NCBI RefSeq assembly: GCF_018424605.1
Contig: NZ_QTKT01000004.1
Span: 301,554 to 365,553, forward strand
Reading direction: 5' to 3'
DNA from: Marinobacter lipolyticus
GTDB lineage: Bacteria > Pseudomonadota > Gammaproteobacteria > Pseudomonadales > Oleiphilaceae
Length of the DNA: 64,000 nt
Below, one piece after another: positions 8,179 through 18,500 of the stretch. The position numbers were made by a program, and so were the translations under genes. Position 1 is the stretch's first letter. Every line of letters starts with the position of its first letter. The notes under the pieces are model-generated. The model was not told where the DNA came from and did no database searches. It saw only the letters and a program-made list of their open reading frames with translations.

Positions 8179-11103
8179 ATGAGCGCCTCCCTCCCCCAGC
8201 GCCACCGCCCAACGGATATGGGCCACACAGTATCCGCCATGGTGTTGTTGCTTCTGATGCTGGTCAGTCCACTGGTCACGGCCGAAGACGCCGATACCGT
8301 CTCCATTGGCATCGTTTCCGACAATAAACCCTACTCATCGATCAGCGGGCGGGAAGCCACCGGCTTTTCGATCGACGTGCTCCACGAGGTCGAACGCCAC
8401 GCCGGGCTCAAGTTCAATTTCCGCGCCGGCAGCTGGCCGGAAATCTACAACGCCTTCCTCAATGGCGAACTCGATGCCATCGACGGTATCTCCTACAGTG
8501 AGGAACGGGCCGAAGAGATTCTGTTCACCCCGCCTTACCACGTTCGCCAGACCTACCTGATGCATGACCGCGAGCGCCCGGTTGGCGACATCGAGTCGCT
8601 GGACCAGCTCCGCCCGCTGAAAGTGGGCGTGGTCGACAACATTTACTACCGCGACCTGCTCATCGATAACGACATCGATCTGAACACCTACGATTCGCTG
8701 CCGAGCCTGATCCGTGCCCTGGCGTTTGGCTGGGTTGACGTGATAATTGGCCCGGAGCTGACACTGAACTATTACGCCAATATCGCGGGCTTCCGCTTTC
8801 TCGAGGTCGCCGGCCCGGCGCCGCTCGGCACCCTGTCTCAGGAGGATTTCCGTATCGGCGTGCTGAAGTCGAACGAGGCCCTGTTCGAACGGCTGCGCAC
8901 GGGACTGCAGGCGGTGCCCAGGGCGCGCATCAATGAGCTGCTGGAGCGCTGGCAGCAATTCGGCGGCGCCCGCGTCGCCGAGCCGGAGGGTTTCGCCCTC
9001 AGCACCCTGGACCGGGTTTACGTGCAGCAACTCGGACCGATTCGCGTAGGGATCATGCGGGACTATGCACCGTTCAGTTTCGAAGATGGCGGAAGACTGC
9101 AGGGCCTGACGGTTGATGTGCTGAACCGGGTAACGGACCTCACCGGCCTGCAGGTCATCCCCATCAGCGGTCAGTGGACCGAACTGTTCGAGCTGTTCCG
9201 CCAGGGTGACATCGACGTCATGGCCAACATGTCGAGGAATGAAGAACGGCAGGCCTATACCCTGTTCACCGAACCCTACCACATCATTCCCAATGTGGCG
9301 TTTACCCGCCGGGAAGAGCTTTTTTTCCGCTCCCTGAGTGACGTGGAAGGGCTGAGTGTGGGCTTCGGTGCCGGCATTTACTACGCTGCTGCACTCAAGG
9401 AAAAGCTGGGCGACTATGCCCAGCCCTTCGCCTCCCAGCGTGCGATGTTCGAGGCCCTGGCCGACGGCACGGTGGATGTTGCTCTCGCGGCATTGCCAAA
9501 TGGCAACTACTGGGTGCGGGAGCTGGGCATCACCGGCAGCCGCATTGCCGGCGAATTATCCATCGGCGACGTGGCCGGCGAAGACCTGCGCTTTGGCATC
9601 CGCCCGACCATGACGCCACTGGTGGACATATTCAATCAGGCGCTGGCCGCCATCAGCCCCACGGAAAAGCGCACCATCGAGGACCGCTGGCTGGGTGCCG
9701 CGTTTAACAATCCTGCCGACCAGCCCGGCCGCATCAACCTGACGGAACAGGAGCAGGAGTGGCTGCGTCAACGGGAACGGCAACTCACCCTGTGCGTGGA
9801 TCCTGACTGGCTGCCGCTTGAAGGTATCGATGCCCAGGGTCGCCATATCGGTGTGTCGGCGGAGCTGTTCCGGCTGTTCTCAGAGCGATCAGGCATACTG
9901 TTTGACGTCTACCCGGCGGACGACTGGCAAACGGCGGTCGACGCCGCCCGTGAACGACGCTGCGACCTGTTCTCACTGGCCATGAAAACCCCCATGCGCT
10001 CACGCTACATGAGTTTCACCGATCCCTACCTGACCATTCCCAACGTGGTGATCGGGCGTATCGAGGCTCCGTTCATCGAGAACCTGCAGGATCTCAGAGG
10101 GCAACCGGTGGGCATTGTGGGCGACTACGCCTTTGCGGAATTGCTGCGGCAACGGCAACCGGCCGTTGAGCTGGTGGAAGTCGAGAATGAACACGAGGGC
10201 CTCCGGTTGCTGCAGGAGGGGGAACTGGGCGGATATGTTACAACGCTGGCCACAGCCAGCCATTATATGCAGGAACTGGGACTGGCTGACCTCAAGGTCA
10301 TTGGGCGCATCCCCCTCGATTGGTCCCTGTCCGTAGCCACCCGGAATGACGAACCGGTGTTGCTGGACATCATGCAGAAGCTGGTCGCCAGCCTCACCAC
10401 GGCAGAACGGAAGCGTCTCGATGACCAGTGGCGAACTCTGCAGCTGGAACAGAAAGTAGACTACGCCCTGGTGTGGCAGCTCATGCTGGTTGCCATCATC
10501 ATTCTTGCGCTATTGTTTTACTGGAATCGCCAGCTGGGCCGGCTGAACCGGGAGCTGGCCGAGGCCAACGCGTCGCTGGCCCACCTGAGCGTCACCGATG
10601 ACCTGACCCAACTCGGCAATCGCGCCTATTTTGATCGGGAATTGAGCCACAGCCTGCAATGGTGCCAACGCCATCAGGCCGGGTTTGCGGTGGCCATGGT
10701 GGATGCGGATCACTTCAAGCGGATCAACGATACCTTTGGTCACGAGACCGGCGACATCTGCCTGAAAGCCCTGGCGGATAGCATGCGCTCGCACTTCCGC
10801 CGGGAAACCGACCGGATCGCGCGTTTTGGCGGGGAAGAATTTGTGGTGTTCACCACCTATAAAGATGAGAGCGACATGATCGACCGGCTGGACAGTTTCC
10901 GCGAGGCGGTTGCCAACACCCGCGACGTCTGTACCGACAACGACGTAACCCTCACCATCAGTATCGGGCTGGCCATTGGTATTCCCGGAGCCGGTACGGT
11001 TCCCACGGACTTCCTTCGAATGGCGGATCAGGCGCTTTACCTTGCCAAGCAGAATGGTCGCAACCGTCTTGAGGTCAAGAAGTTTCCGCCCCGGACGGAA
11101 TAA
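8179..11103 (+). CDS. Diguanylate cyclase with three tandem periplasmic solute-binding domains
   Basis: A 974-residue sensor that probably makes cyclic-di-GMP in response to periplasmic small molecules. After a signal or membrane segment (about 15-32) come three SBP_bac_3-type domains, starting near VSIGIVSDNKPYSS (about 38), IRVGIMRDYAPFSF (about 290) and LTLCVDPDWLPLEG (about 535). One membrane helix (about 765-785) leads to a short coiled linker and a GGDEF domain. The active-site motif is GGEEF (884-888), a functional variant, and an inhibitory I-site RETD lies five residues before it (875-878). An intact I-site suggests product feedback. AAGGA lies rather far (about 15 bases) from the ATG, so the start is not certain. 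Ligands may be amino acids, by family analogy. Confidence 0.9.
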   Translation: MSASLPQRHRPTDMGHTVSAMVLLLLMLVSPLVTAEDADTVSIGIVSDNKPYSSISGREATGFSIDVLHEVERHAGLKFNFRAGSWPEIYNAFLNGELDAIDGISYSEERAEEILFTPPYHVRQTYLMHDRERPVGDIESLDQLRPLKVGVVDNIYYRDLLIDNDIDLNTYDSLPSLIRALAFGWVDVIIGPELTLNYYANIAGFRFLEVAGPAPLGTLSQEDFRIGVLKSNEALFERLRTGLQAVPRARINELLERWQQFGGARVAEPEGFALSTLDRVYVQQLGPIRVGIMRDYAPFSFEDGGRLQGLTVDVLNRVTDLTGLQVIPISGQWTELFELFRQGDIDVMANMSRNEERQAYTLFTEPYHIIPNVAFTRREELFFRSLSDVEGLSVGFGAGIYYAAALKEKLGDYAQPFASQRAMFEALADGTVDVALAALPNGNYWVRELGITGSRIAGELSIGDVAGEDLRFGIRPTMTPLVDIFNQALAAISPTEKRTIEDRWLGAAFNNPADQPGRINLTEQEQEWLRQRERQLTLCVDPDWLPLEGIDAQGRHIGVSAELFRLFSERSGILFDVYPADDWQTAVDAARERRCDLFSLAMKTPMRSRYMSFTDPYLTIPNVVIGRIEAPFIENLQDLRGQPVGIVGDYAFAELLRQRQPAVELVEVENEHEGLRLLQEGELGGYVTTLATASHYMQELGLADLKVIGRIPLDWSLSVATRNDEPVLLDIMQKLVASLTTAERKRLDDQWRTLQLEQKVDYALVWQLMLVAIIILALLFYWNRQLGRLNRELAEANASLAHLSVTDDLTQLGNRAYFDRELSHSLQWCQRHQAGFAVAMVDADHFKRINDTFGHETGDICLKALADSMRSHFRRETDRIARFGGEEFVVFTTYKDESDMIDRLDSFREAVANTRDVCTDNDVTLTISIGLAIGIPGAGTVPTDFLRMADQALYLAKQNGRNRLEVKKFPPRTE

Positions 11104-11133
11104 TGGATAACCCAAGTTTTCGCAGGGCAGAAC

Positions 11134-11175
11134 GCAACAGGGGCTCCGCGCGTGATGCGCCGGAGCCCCTGTTGC
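11134..11175. terminator. Bidirectional hairpin between convergent genes
   Basis: Two perfect 15-base inverted arms (11134-11148 and 11161-11175) enclose a 12-base loop between the stop codons of the cyclase gene (plus) and the outer-membrane protein gene (minus). No long T run follows on either side, but the strong GC-rich stem and its position make a shared transcription terminator or mRNA 3'-end stabiliser likely. Confidence 0.75.
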
Positions 11176-11200
11176 ACTTAGTCAGGCTTCGTCAGGCTTC

Positions 11201-11779
11201 TTAGAACTGGAAGCGCAGACCGACACGCCCTGTGTCAAAATCCGGACCGTCGTTGGTCACCTGGCCGTTGAAATCGTCCTCGTCGATATCGACATTGTAA
11301 CGATCATACTCGGCGAACGCTGTCAGATGCTGTGTCACGCGGAAATCCACACCGGCACCGACGAATGGATTCACTTCGTCGTAGGTCTCGTCTTCGTCAA
11401 ACGCCTCGACATCGAATGCGGATGCGAACGCGCCGGCCTTAGCGTATACACCAAAGCTGTCGGTCAGCGGCAGACGCCCGATCAGGCCGAGACCCACACC
11501 CTTTAGCTTGCCTTCAACATCGTCCTCGCCGAAGTTGCCAAAATCGATGTAGTCCGCTTCCAGTGCAAAAAACTTGTTGAACTGATAACCGACAGACGCG
11601 CCCAGCAGGTCGTTCTCATCCTCGAATTCACCACCATGGGACTTGTACCCACCATAACTGCCGCTGATGAAGAAACCGGAACTATCGCGAGCCGTGCTGT
11701 CCTGGGCCCAGGCTGCCGGAGCAGCGAGTACAGCTGAAGTCAGAAACGTGGCACATGCAAATTTCGCTTTAACGTTCAT
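11201..11779 (-). CDS. Outer membrane beta-barrel protein (OmpA/OmpW-like porin-type)
   Basis: A 192-residue precursor with a clear signal peptide (MNVKAKFACATFLTSAVLAA..AWA, cleavage near AWA-QDS). The mature chain has alternating hydrophobic strands, acidic extracellular-type loops (EFEDENDLL, EAFDEDETYDEV) and a C-terminal GLRFQF ending in Phe, the signal used by the barrel assembly machinery. It fits the eight-stranded 'outer membrane protein beta-barrel' family (OMP_b-brl). Function is unknown; the acidic loops suit a marine, salt-exposed surface. AGGAT precedes the ATG. The gene ends just beyond the shared hairpin. Confidence 0.85.
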   Translation of the reverse strand: MNVKAKFACATFLTSAVLAAPAAWAQDSTARDSSGFFISGSYGGYKSHGGEFEDENDLLGASVGYQFNKFFALEADYIDFGNFGEDDVEGKLKGVGLGLIGRLPLTDSFGVYAKAGAFASAFDVEAFDEDETYDEVNPFVGAGVDFRVTQHLTAFAEYDRYNVDIDEDDFNGQVTNDGPDFDTGRVGLRFQF

Positions 11780-11986
11780 ACACTTTCATCCTCGTGAGTT
11801 CAGAAATCCATTCAAGTCAGACAGCAACCGAGAAAAGTTACGCTCAGTTACATGACTCCAGCGTACCTGTTTGAATTCACTCAGGGGGTTAAACCTCCAC
11901 TAACATTCGTTCATGCAACGTTCATGTAGCTTTTCTAACGGATCAGAAAGTCAGGTTATTGAAAAACCTGAAGAAGGGTTGAGGCG

Positions 11987-12469
11987 TTATTCAGCGCTAT
12001 CGTCCTTCGGCTCGGGAGGGGGTGTGTCCGGGGGACGTGCGTTCTCTTTCATCAGCGTCATGCCCCCCTGCAGCAAGAGGGATTTCAGGCGGGGGTCGTT
12101 CTGTTCCGCCACACCGAGTGCAAAGGCCGCCAGCGCCGCTTCCAGCGGATTTTGCTGAATCAGTTTGCGCAGCGACTCGATCAGGGACCCCGAGCCGGCC
12201 GAGGAGGTTTTGGAGGAACCGCTTTTCGACGGCGTACGAACCAGGAGATGGAAAAACAGCGCAAGAACCAGCAGGCACCCGAACCCGGCCACCGCCATCG
12301 CCGACGGTTCTCCAATGATCGGGGTCAGCGCCAGCGTGGCGGCGTTAACCAGAAAGTAAAAACCGGTAATCAGCAGCGCCGTCAGTAAAACCAGTGCCAG
12401 CATAAAGCCAAGAATGGCGGCAACGGTTTTACGGACGGCGCTCTGAATCTTCGGGGAATCAAGCATCAT
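11987..12469 (-). CDS. YqjE/holin-like two-helix membrane protein
   Basis: A 160-residue protein with two strong membrane helices (about 15-40 and 58-80) and a charged, helical C-terminal half rich in Lys, Glu and Asp. Its ATG overlaps the stop of the DUF883 gene by one base (TGATG), so the two are translationally coupled. The pairing resembles enterobacterial yqjD-yqjE, in which YqjE is a holin-like membrane protein. The sequence match to YqjE is not strong by eye, so the family is inferred mainly from topology and neighbour. Confidence 0.6.
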   Translation of the reverse strand: MMLDSPKIQSAVRKTVAAILGFMLALVLLTALLITGFYFLVNAATLALTPIIGEPSAMAVAGFGCLLVLALFFHLLVRTPSKSGSSKTSSAGSGSLIESLRKLIQQNPLEAALAAFALGVAEQNDPRLKSLLLQGGMTLMKENARPPDTPPPEPKDDSAE

Positions 12470-12792
12470 CAGCGATCAAGCAGGCGCCCCACCAGAATCC
12501 CGGCAAGAAACATGATCAGTATGCTGAGAAACGGCCGCTCCTCGATCTGATGCTCCACGTCATGGACCGCTTTCGAGCCGGCATCACGGGCGCGGTTCAG
12601 GGCCTCATCACTGCGCTTGCGCACGTTATCCAGTGCCTCGCGGCTTTCCCGCCGGATCTCGTCACGCAGGCTGCTGATGTTGTTCTTCTGCCCTTCACTT
12701 ACGGATTTCGTGAGTTTGGCGAGATCTTCCCGCAGCAGCTGAAGATCCTCTTTCACCCGGGTGTAATCGTCCTGTGCGGATTTAGCTTCCAT
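12469..12792 (-). CDS. DUF883 family protein (YqjD/ElaB-like)
   Basis: A 107-residue tail-anchored protein. The first 80 residues form a long charged alpha-helix or coiled coil (DLQLLREDLAKLTKSVSEG onward) and the last 25 a membrane anchor with ERPFLSILIMFLAGILVG, the signature of the ElaB/YqjD/DUF883 family. E. coli members sit in the inner membrane and bind ribosomes in stationary phase. It is the first gene of a two-gene unit with the holin-like gene. Confidence 0.9.
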   Translation of the reverse strand: MEAKSAQDDYTRVKEDLQLLREDLAKLTKSVSEGQKNNISSLRDEIRRESREALDNVRKRSDEALNRARDAGSKAVHDVEHQIEERPFLSILIMFLAGILVGRLLDR

Positions 12793-12927
12793 TTTCTGCC
12801 TCCTGTCAGTTTGACACTGCGTTTACGGCAATCCGATGATCAGAGTAATCGCTCCGCCCGGTTCGTGACGGACGGGCAAGAACCCTTTAAACGTAGCACA
12901 AGGTGGCTAAAGCGGCATGACGTTTAC

Positions 12928-13806
12928 TTAATCGGACGTTAAAGCACCTGACGGCGGCTCGTCTGCCCGCACCCGCAGAAAACTGGCAAAGCGGGGCAAC
13001 CCGGTGCTGGTATACCCGAAGTGCCGGTAAGTCACCACCGAGCCCAGAGGGGGCGGATTGAGGCGTTCTGCATCGCTCAGGCCACTGCCAAGTCGCAACC
13101 GGCGACCGTCCGCCAGCTTCACCAGTAGCGCGCCGAGGGCACCCTGATACTTGCCGTTCCCTGGCAGGTGACCCACCACAACGGCTTCGGCGTCGTCATG
13201 GCGCTTCACCTTGAGCAGAGCATCGGAGCGCCCGTGTTCATGACCGCTGGCCCCATGCCGCAGCATCAGCCCCTCGCCGCCATTGGCGACAACCTTATCC
13301 AGTTCTGCCATGAGTTCAGCGTGCCCGGACACCCGCCACTGCGGCACCACACTTACAAAGGGGGACGGCGAAGCACCAAGCAGGCTGCGCATCTGATCGA
13401 TCCGCTCCGTGAAGGGGAGGTCACTGGCGGGCACATCAAACACCATGAAACGTATTTGCCGCCATTGTCTGTCGTCGGGCACCAGGCGACGGACTGCTCC
13501 GGACAACTCGTCGAACCGCCCGCGTCCCATCCAGAGCTCGCCATCCAACGGCTCGCTGGGCAGCCCCCGGGTAAACCACGGCGGCGCCCTGAACACATTG
13601 CCCTTCCGGGAGAGGAAACGAGTACCGTCCCAGTACGCCCGCACACCGTCGTATTTTTCGCTGACCCAGTATTCGTCGAGGGCGACACTCCGCTCGTAAA
13701 CGCCGGCCAACGTCAGCGGCGGCGGGGCCCCGTAGCTGACAGACGCCAACAACAGTGCCGTTACGGTCAGCAGCCAGCCGGCTGGCCCGCGAAACAGAAA
13801 ACCCAT
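12928..13806 (-). CDS. ligE: Periplasmic ATP-dependent DNA ligase (Lig E type)
   Basis: A minimal 292-residue ATP-dependent DNA ligase with an N-terminal signal peptide (hydrophobic WLLTVTALLLASVSYG, cleavage near YGA). Catalytic Lys51 lies in motif I, SEKYDGVRAYW; the later motifs LDGELWMG, GGEGLMLR and LLKVKR are all visible, followed by a short OB-fold. Lig E enzymes seal nicks in double-stranded DNA and are exported; a role in DNA uptake or extracellular DNA has been proposed. AAAGGA precedes the ATG at good spacing. The replicative NAD-dependent ligase is not in this window. Confidence 0.9.
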   Translation of the reverse strand: MGFLFRGPAGWLLTVTALLLASVSYGAPPPLTLAGVYERSVALDEYWVSEKYDGVRAYWDGTRFLSRKGNVFRAPPWFTRGLPSEPLDGELWMGRGRFDELSGAVRRLVPDDRQWRQIRFMVFDVPASDLPFTERIDQMRSLLGASPSPFVSVVPQWRVSGHAELMAELDKVVANGGEGLMLRHGASGHEHGRSDALLKVKRHDDAEAVVVGHLPGNGKYQGALGALLVKLADGRRLRLGSGLSDAERLNPPPLGSVVTYRHFGYTSTGLPRFASFLRVRADEPPSGALTSD

Positions 13807-13838
13807 AGCAGATCCTTTGCTTTTGTCCGGGGCGGTGG

Positions 13839-14285
13839 TCAGCTACCGCAGGCTTCCGACACTTTCTGACGGTAACGCTGGCGGATTGCCTCATTCTCCG
13901 ATTCGCTCACGAATACCCGCTCGCCCTTTTCGTTGAGGTTGTAGAAAGTGGAGATGCTGGCCATGTGCTTGAGGCGGGCCTGATACTTCCGGCACAACTC
14001 AGCCTGTTTCTGCGCTTCCCGGCGCTCTCGCTGCTCAACCGCCTGCCGCTCCTCGCGCTCAAGCTGCTGCTCGTTCAGAAACTCGGTCATCTTCTGATGA
14101 CGCTGCTGCGCTGTCGGATCCCGCTGTGGCGGTGCTGCGTTGATCTTCACTTCGCGGGAAGAGGCCTTGGAAGGCGGACGATCGCCAAAGTGGACCTGGC
14201 CGTTGGCATCTACCCATTTGTAGACACCGGCGTGAGCAATCAGGGGGAAAAAACACAGAATCAGGGCGATTCTTACTGCTGTCAT
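13839..14285 (-). CDS. DUF4124 domain-containing exported protein
   Basis: A 148-residue protein with a signal peptide (first 18 residues, ending LIAHA) followed by the DUF4124 motif GVYKWVDANGQVHFGDRPP. The rest is a highly charged helical, probably coiled-coil region (about 65-110, Glu/Arg/Gln rich). DUF4124 proteins are common in gammaproteobacteria and are thought to be periplasmic; their function is unknown. AAGGA lies six bases before the ATG. It precedes ligE by 32 bases on the same strand and may share its transcript. Confidence 0.88.
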   Translation of the reverse strand: MTAVRIALILCFFPLIAHAGVYKWVDANGQVHFGDRPPSKASSREVKINAAPPQRDPTAQQRHQKMTEFLNEQQLEREERQAVEQRERREAQKQAELCRKYQARLKHMASISTFYNLNEKGERVFVSESENEAIRQRYRQKVSEACGS

Positions 14286-14557
14286 GTTGAAGTCCTTTTC
14301 GTCTACTGGTTCAGGGTGTCTTTTCTATTCTTGCGGGCCTTGGCCGCGTAGTGCACCTCGCCCCCGAACAAAAGATTGCCACCCTGTAAATCCGACCCTA
14401 CCTCGGATTTTCGCCGGAGCCAAGAGTTAGCATCCACCGCTCGCTCTCAGGTTGCCACCGGCATCGGGCTCAATGCCAATATCTGGCCGTCTTGAATGGT
14501 ACGACGAACTTTCTCAATCTATGGTCATGGTCAGTCTCGAGCATCCAACAGTCGGTT
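14286..14557. other. Non-coding gap at the downstream edge of the T6SS effector module
   Basis: This 272-base stretch lies between the putative immunity gene and the DUF4124 gene. No gene longer than about 25 codons with a ribosome-binding site is seen. On the minus strand, short open pieces (for example one reading TIQDGQILALSP, and one ending KNRKDTLNQ-stop near 14310) look protein-like but are broken by stops and frame changes. They may be remains of an older effector or immunity gene. No tRNA, repeat or clear terminator was recognised. Confidence 0.4.
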
Positions 14558-15574
14558 TTAACGCCAGGAGTGGTTAACTAATGCCGTCTGATTTTTCCGC
14601 TTGAAGGCGTCGTAATCCTCTTCGTTCATATTCCGCCAGTGATAAGGGTCACGTCCCGTTTTCTCGTCGTGGGCGCGGGTGGTTGGGTCCAGGTAGCGGT
14701 AGGCTTCGAACAGGGGGATGTCTGGAAGTGGTTTGGTCACATCCATGTACTGGCGAATCAGATCCCAGTAGGCCAGTACGTCTTCGCGGTTGGTGGTGGC
14801 CGCCAGAAGCTGGTTCATGGGCAAAGCCCATTCCTGGGTTTTGTGCACCAGCACCAGTCGGTACCAGATGTTGCCCTGATGATCCGGCAGGCTCAGCAGG
14901 TAACCATCCCATTCGTGAAACGGGGCCTGACCCCGTATTTCGCCGGACTGCCCCTCTTTTTCGGGATCCTTGAACAGCGTTACCATGCCGGTGCGGCGGT
15001 TAAGCTCCCAGAGGGGGCCCTTAATATCCTGGTAAACGAGCTTGGGGTATTTTTTCTCAAGGAGGCGGCCCAGGCCCCAACAGAGGAGCATGGGCGAAAA
15101 AAAGAACTGGAGCGTGGGGAGAACTGCGTCTGAAAAATAATGAGAGAACGAGACGTCGGCAGGTTCCATAAACCACATGACCACCCACACGAATACGAAT
15201 ATGGGAAACAAGATATAAAATGTTAATCGCCCCCCATGCTGCATCCACAATAGCGCCCAGCTTAGCTTGGGGAGGGTGGCATAGCGCAAACACTCTTCAT
15301 CCAGGCGACCATGATAGGTGTGCCTTTCTTGAAGTTCAGCAACACCTTTCCGTTTCTCGATTTCTTCATATTCCCGGAGCTGTTGCGGGTGCCAGGTCTC
15401 TAGAAGTCCAGGGGGAATTAACCCAGACGACGCTCCCTTGGATAGCGGCGAACCCATGGTCCAGCTTTTGCGAAAGAGAGCACTTTGTTGGTTGTTCTCC
15501 TTTGGCTCCGGCGCCTTACGATTGCTGCGATAGGCTGTAGGAGCGTAGCCAGAAGTCTCTAGGGTGGCGTTCAC
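14558..15574 (-). CDS. Membrane protein, candidate immunity protein of the T6SS effector (DUF6708-like)
   Basis: A 338-residue protein starting at GTG, which overlaps the effector stop codon by four bases (GTGA) after GAGGA, so it is translationally coupled to the effector. Two membrane helices (about 115-135 and 150-170) are followed by a soluble domain with PLWELNRRTGMVTLF and PFHEWDGYLL, resembling T6SS-associated DUF6708 proteins. The tight coupling and the membrane location fit an inner-membrane immunity protein against a membrane-targeting toxin, as TsiV2 is for VasX. This role is inferred; it could instead be an accessory or chaperone. Base composition is visibly less GC-rich than in the T6SS core genes. 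Confidence 0.6.
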   Translation of the reverse strand: MNATLETSGYAPTAYRSNRKAPEPKENNQQSALFRKSWTMGSPLSKGASSGLIPPGLLETWHPQQLREYEEIEKRKGVAELQERHTYHGRLDEECLRYATLPKLSWALLWMQHGGRLTFYILFPIFVFVWVVMWFMEPADVSFSHYFSDAVLPTLQFFFSPMLLCWGLGRLLEKKYPKLVYQDIKGPLWELNRRTGMVTLFKDPEKEGQSGEIRGQAPFHEWDGYLLSLPDHQGNIWYRLVLVHKTQEWALPMNQLLAATTNREDVLAYWDLIRQYMDVTKPLPDIPLFEAYRYLDPTTRAHDEKTGRDPYHWRNMNEEDYDAFKRKNQTALVNHSWR

Positions 15575-18500
15575 GTAGCTTCCTCTACTTTTTTATGGGT
15601 TTGCTCATCCGCCCAGAACAGTTGTTCCGTCTCACTGAAGTCTGGCTCTCCGTGTTCAGCCTGATCGAAGGTGGTGGCCTCTTGCAGCTCCGGCGCAGGA
15701 AATACCAGGTTGCGGTGGGCCTGACCAAAATCATGGGTGGCTTGCCACTGCGCCTTAACTTTCACGTCGCTGGTTATGACAGATTTGCCACTCCAGGAGT
15801 GCTCTGTCGTTTCTCTAGGCGATAGGGCCAAATAAAAGACCTTACCATTGGGAAGGGGTTGCTCCAGCAGTACCTCCGGTGAATCCGGGAATAGCCTCCT
15901 TTGAGTTCTCTGACCACGGCGTGAGAATTTGCGTGTAATTCGCTCTGTGCGCATGGCAACGGTCAGTGTGGCGGCGTCCAGTATTGCTGAGAGATTATTT
16001 TCCACTCGTACCGCGGTATTAATGTTTGCAATATCGCTGGCCCGCCAGGAATCCAGTGAATAGCCCTGCTCTGTAAGCCTTGCATGCATGTTATTGACTT
16101 TTTCGATGGTGATGCGGGGCCTTGCCAATAGGTCTACAAGCCGATAATACGTCTCCTCTGGGCTTCCATCCAGGTGAGGGTAAGCATTATCTTGCTCCGC
16201 TCCAAAGGGTCCTCGCTTCAACCAATCCACCAGAGGTGGGTCGTCCACTACGGCTGCCAGCAGGCTGGCACCGATGGTAACGGTTACACCAGCAAGCACC
16301 CAGCCCCATGGCCCCAACCCCAACAGGATGGGAGCTACTCCGGCTTCCGCCATTTTGGTCATCATAAGGCCGCCCATCACCATCATGCCGCCACCAATGG
16401 CTGAAACCCCATAAGCCGCCGCGGCATCGAGATCGCCAGTATCCCACTCGTACGTCATATCCAGCAGGGAAACGGTGATGGTCAGTCCGGCGGTGACAAG
16501 GCCACCAAGCACTCTACGACTCACTATGCCTGGCAAAGCATCAGCCAACCTGGTGGATGCTCTTCCAACGATTTCTGCGTTGATAGTAAAGGCAGTTCTG
16601 CTAAGGCTTGCGCTTGAGCTTTTCCAAATACCGACATCTTTGCTCAGCCGCTCAGCCGCTATAGTTCCGGCAAAAAGCAAATCAAGCGCCGCGCTCGCCA
16701 TCCCGAAACCTGCTCGGGTTCGCCCTTTTTGTGCCCCTACACTTTGCAACAGGCGAAATTCACTCCAAACGTTATGCGCCTCAAAAATCAACACCAAATA
16801 GGGCACCCGCACTCGATCCAAAAACTCGTCCAAACGCTCCATACGACGCAGATCCCGTTGTGCCTTGACTACCTCCGAGCTTTCCGGTGCGGCGTATACC
16901 TGCATACGCCGAGCTTCATCGGTATCGGCCAAGTCCGGGACGTTTGACTTACGGGTGCTTGCAAGGGGAGTTCCGTCGGCGTTCAGATACTCACCATAGA
17001 AGCGCTTGTGGCCATTGGTTCTATGGACATACTCCCGGTCTGCTTTGGTCAAGCCCATGTCCAGGCCTGAAACGGGATCACGCAGCCCAAGAATGATCCA
17101 GCCTTCCGGAACCGCATTGCGGGCAACCAGCTTAACGCTGCCAAGCAATGACGGGTCGCGGGCTTTGGCCATACGCAGAAGGGGGCCATATAGCCGGCTA
17201 TCGAGTACGTACGCATGGGATTTCAGCCGGTTAGCAAGGGATCGGACATTCTTATCGATTCCGTCCAGGATTGCGTCGATGCCGGCCATCCAGCGTTTCG
17301 TTTGTGAGGACAGGTCTATGTCATCGAATTTTGCAACCCCGGCCAGTACTGCGGCTGTCAGGGTCTGTACTGCATCCTGTTCCGGCTGCTCGTCCGATAG
17401 CTTTTTCAGGTCCTCGGGACGGCAGCGGCCATCGCCGCACTCCCCTCTGGTTCCACTTTCTTCAACAGAGCCGGAACTGTCGGCCATGTCTGAGGGAAAC
17501 AGCATGCAATGCAGTGGTTCTTCACTGCCGTCTTCAACAATTTTCAGGACGAGGTGATTGGCATCTCGAACCTGGGATTCATTGGCTACTTCCACCCGGG
17601 CGAGATGGTCAAGGCTGCCGGGATCCATAGCCAGGATCTGGAAAATATCCCCTGTACAGGCGAATCCCTCGATATAGTCAGCTCCAGAGAGATTGAACAG
17701 ATCGGCCATGGCAGCCTGGTTGACAGATTGCCCCATCAGGCTGGCCAGTTGTGTCTGTGCCATAGCCAGCTCCTCGCGAGCCAGTTGGCGTTGGGCAGTG
17801 AACAGGTGGGCATGCAAAGGACCGAAGCGGCTGGTGTCAATCTCCTTGAAATGGCGATGCAGACCATTTTCCTGTCCACCCAGACGTTCAGGCCCCATCA
17901 GCCGGTACACCAACTGAGCACTGTCACCATGGGGCTTCTGCTCAATGGCCTCAAGGAGGCTATTCATAAACCGGCGGGCCTCTGATCCTGAGGCCAGCCG
18001 ATGTCGAATAGCAAAAAGGCGGTCCTCCAAAACAACACCGGCGTGATGATTAGCTTTTGCAGAAGCCAGCGCATCTTCCGCGCTGGCAAGTGACTGCCAT
18101 AACTCTGTATTGGCCTCCTCAGAATCCCGATCAGCCAGAAAAGCATCTACGCGAGCAGCAGGGGTTCCACGCAAGGGGCAGTCTCGATAACAGGCTGCTT
18201 CCCAGGCTTCATCCGCTGATTCGCCACCTGCATTAAAATCCTGCACCTCCCTCGCCGCTTGTTCAAACAAGTTGCTGGCATAGGTGCCAGACAGATCGTA
18301 AATCTGCTTCCAGGGCCGGCGTAGGCGTTGCTCAAGCTCCGGTTCACGTAGCCGCATCTCCGGGAAGGCGGAAAGAGACACCAATTGCCCTGGAGTGGCC
18401 GTCTGGAGGGGAGAGTATTGAGATGCCACCTGAGGCTCAGGGCCGCTAAGAGACTGGCACCTTGCTTGCCGGGCTGCGTTGTTCAGTTCCAGATAGGTAA

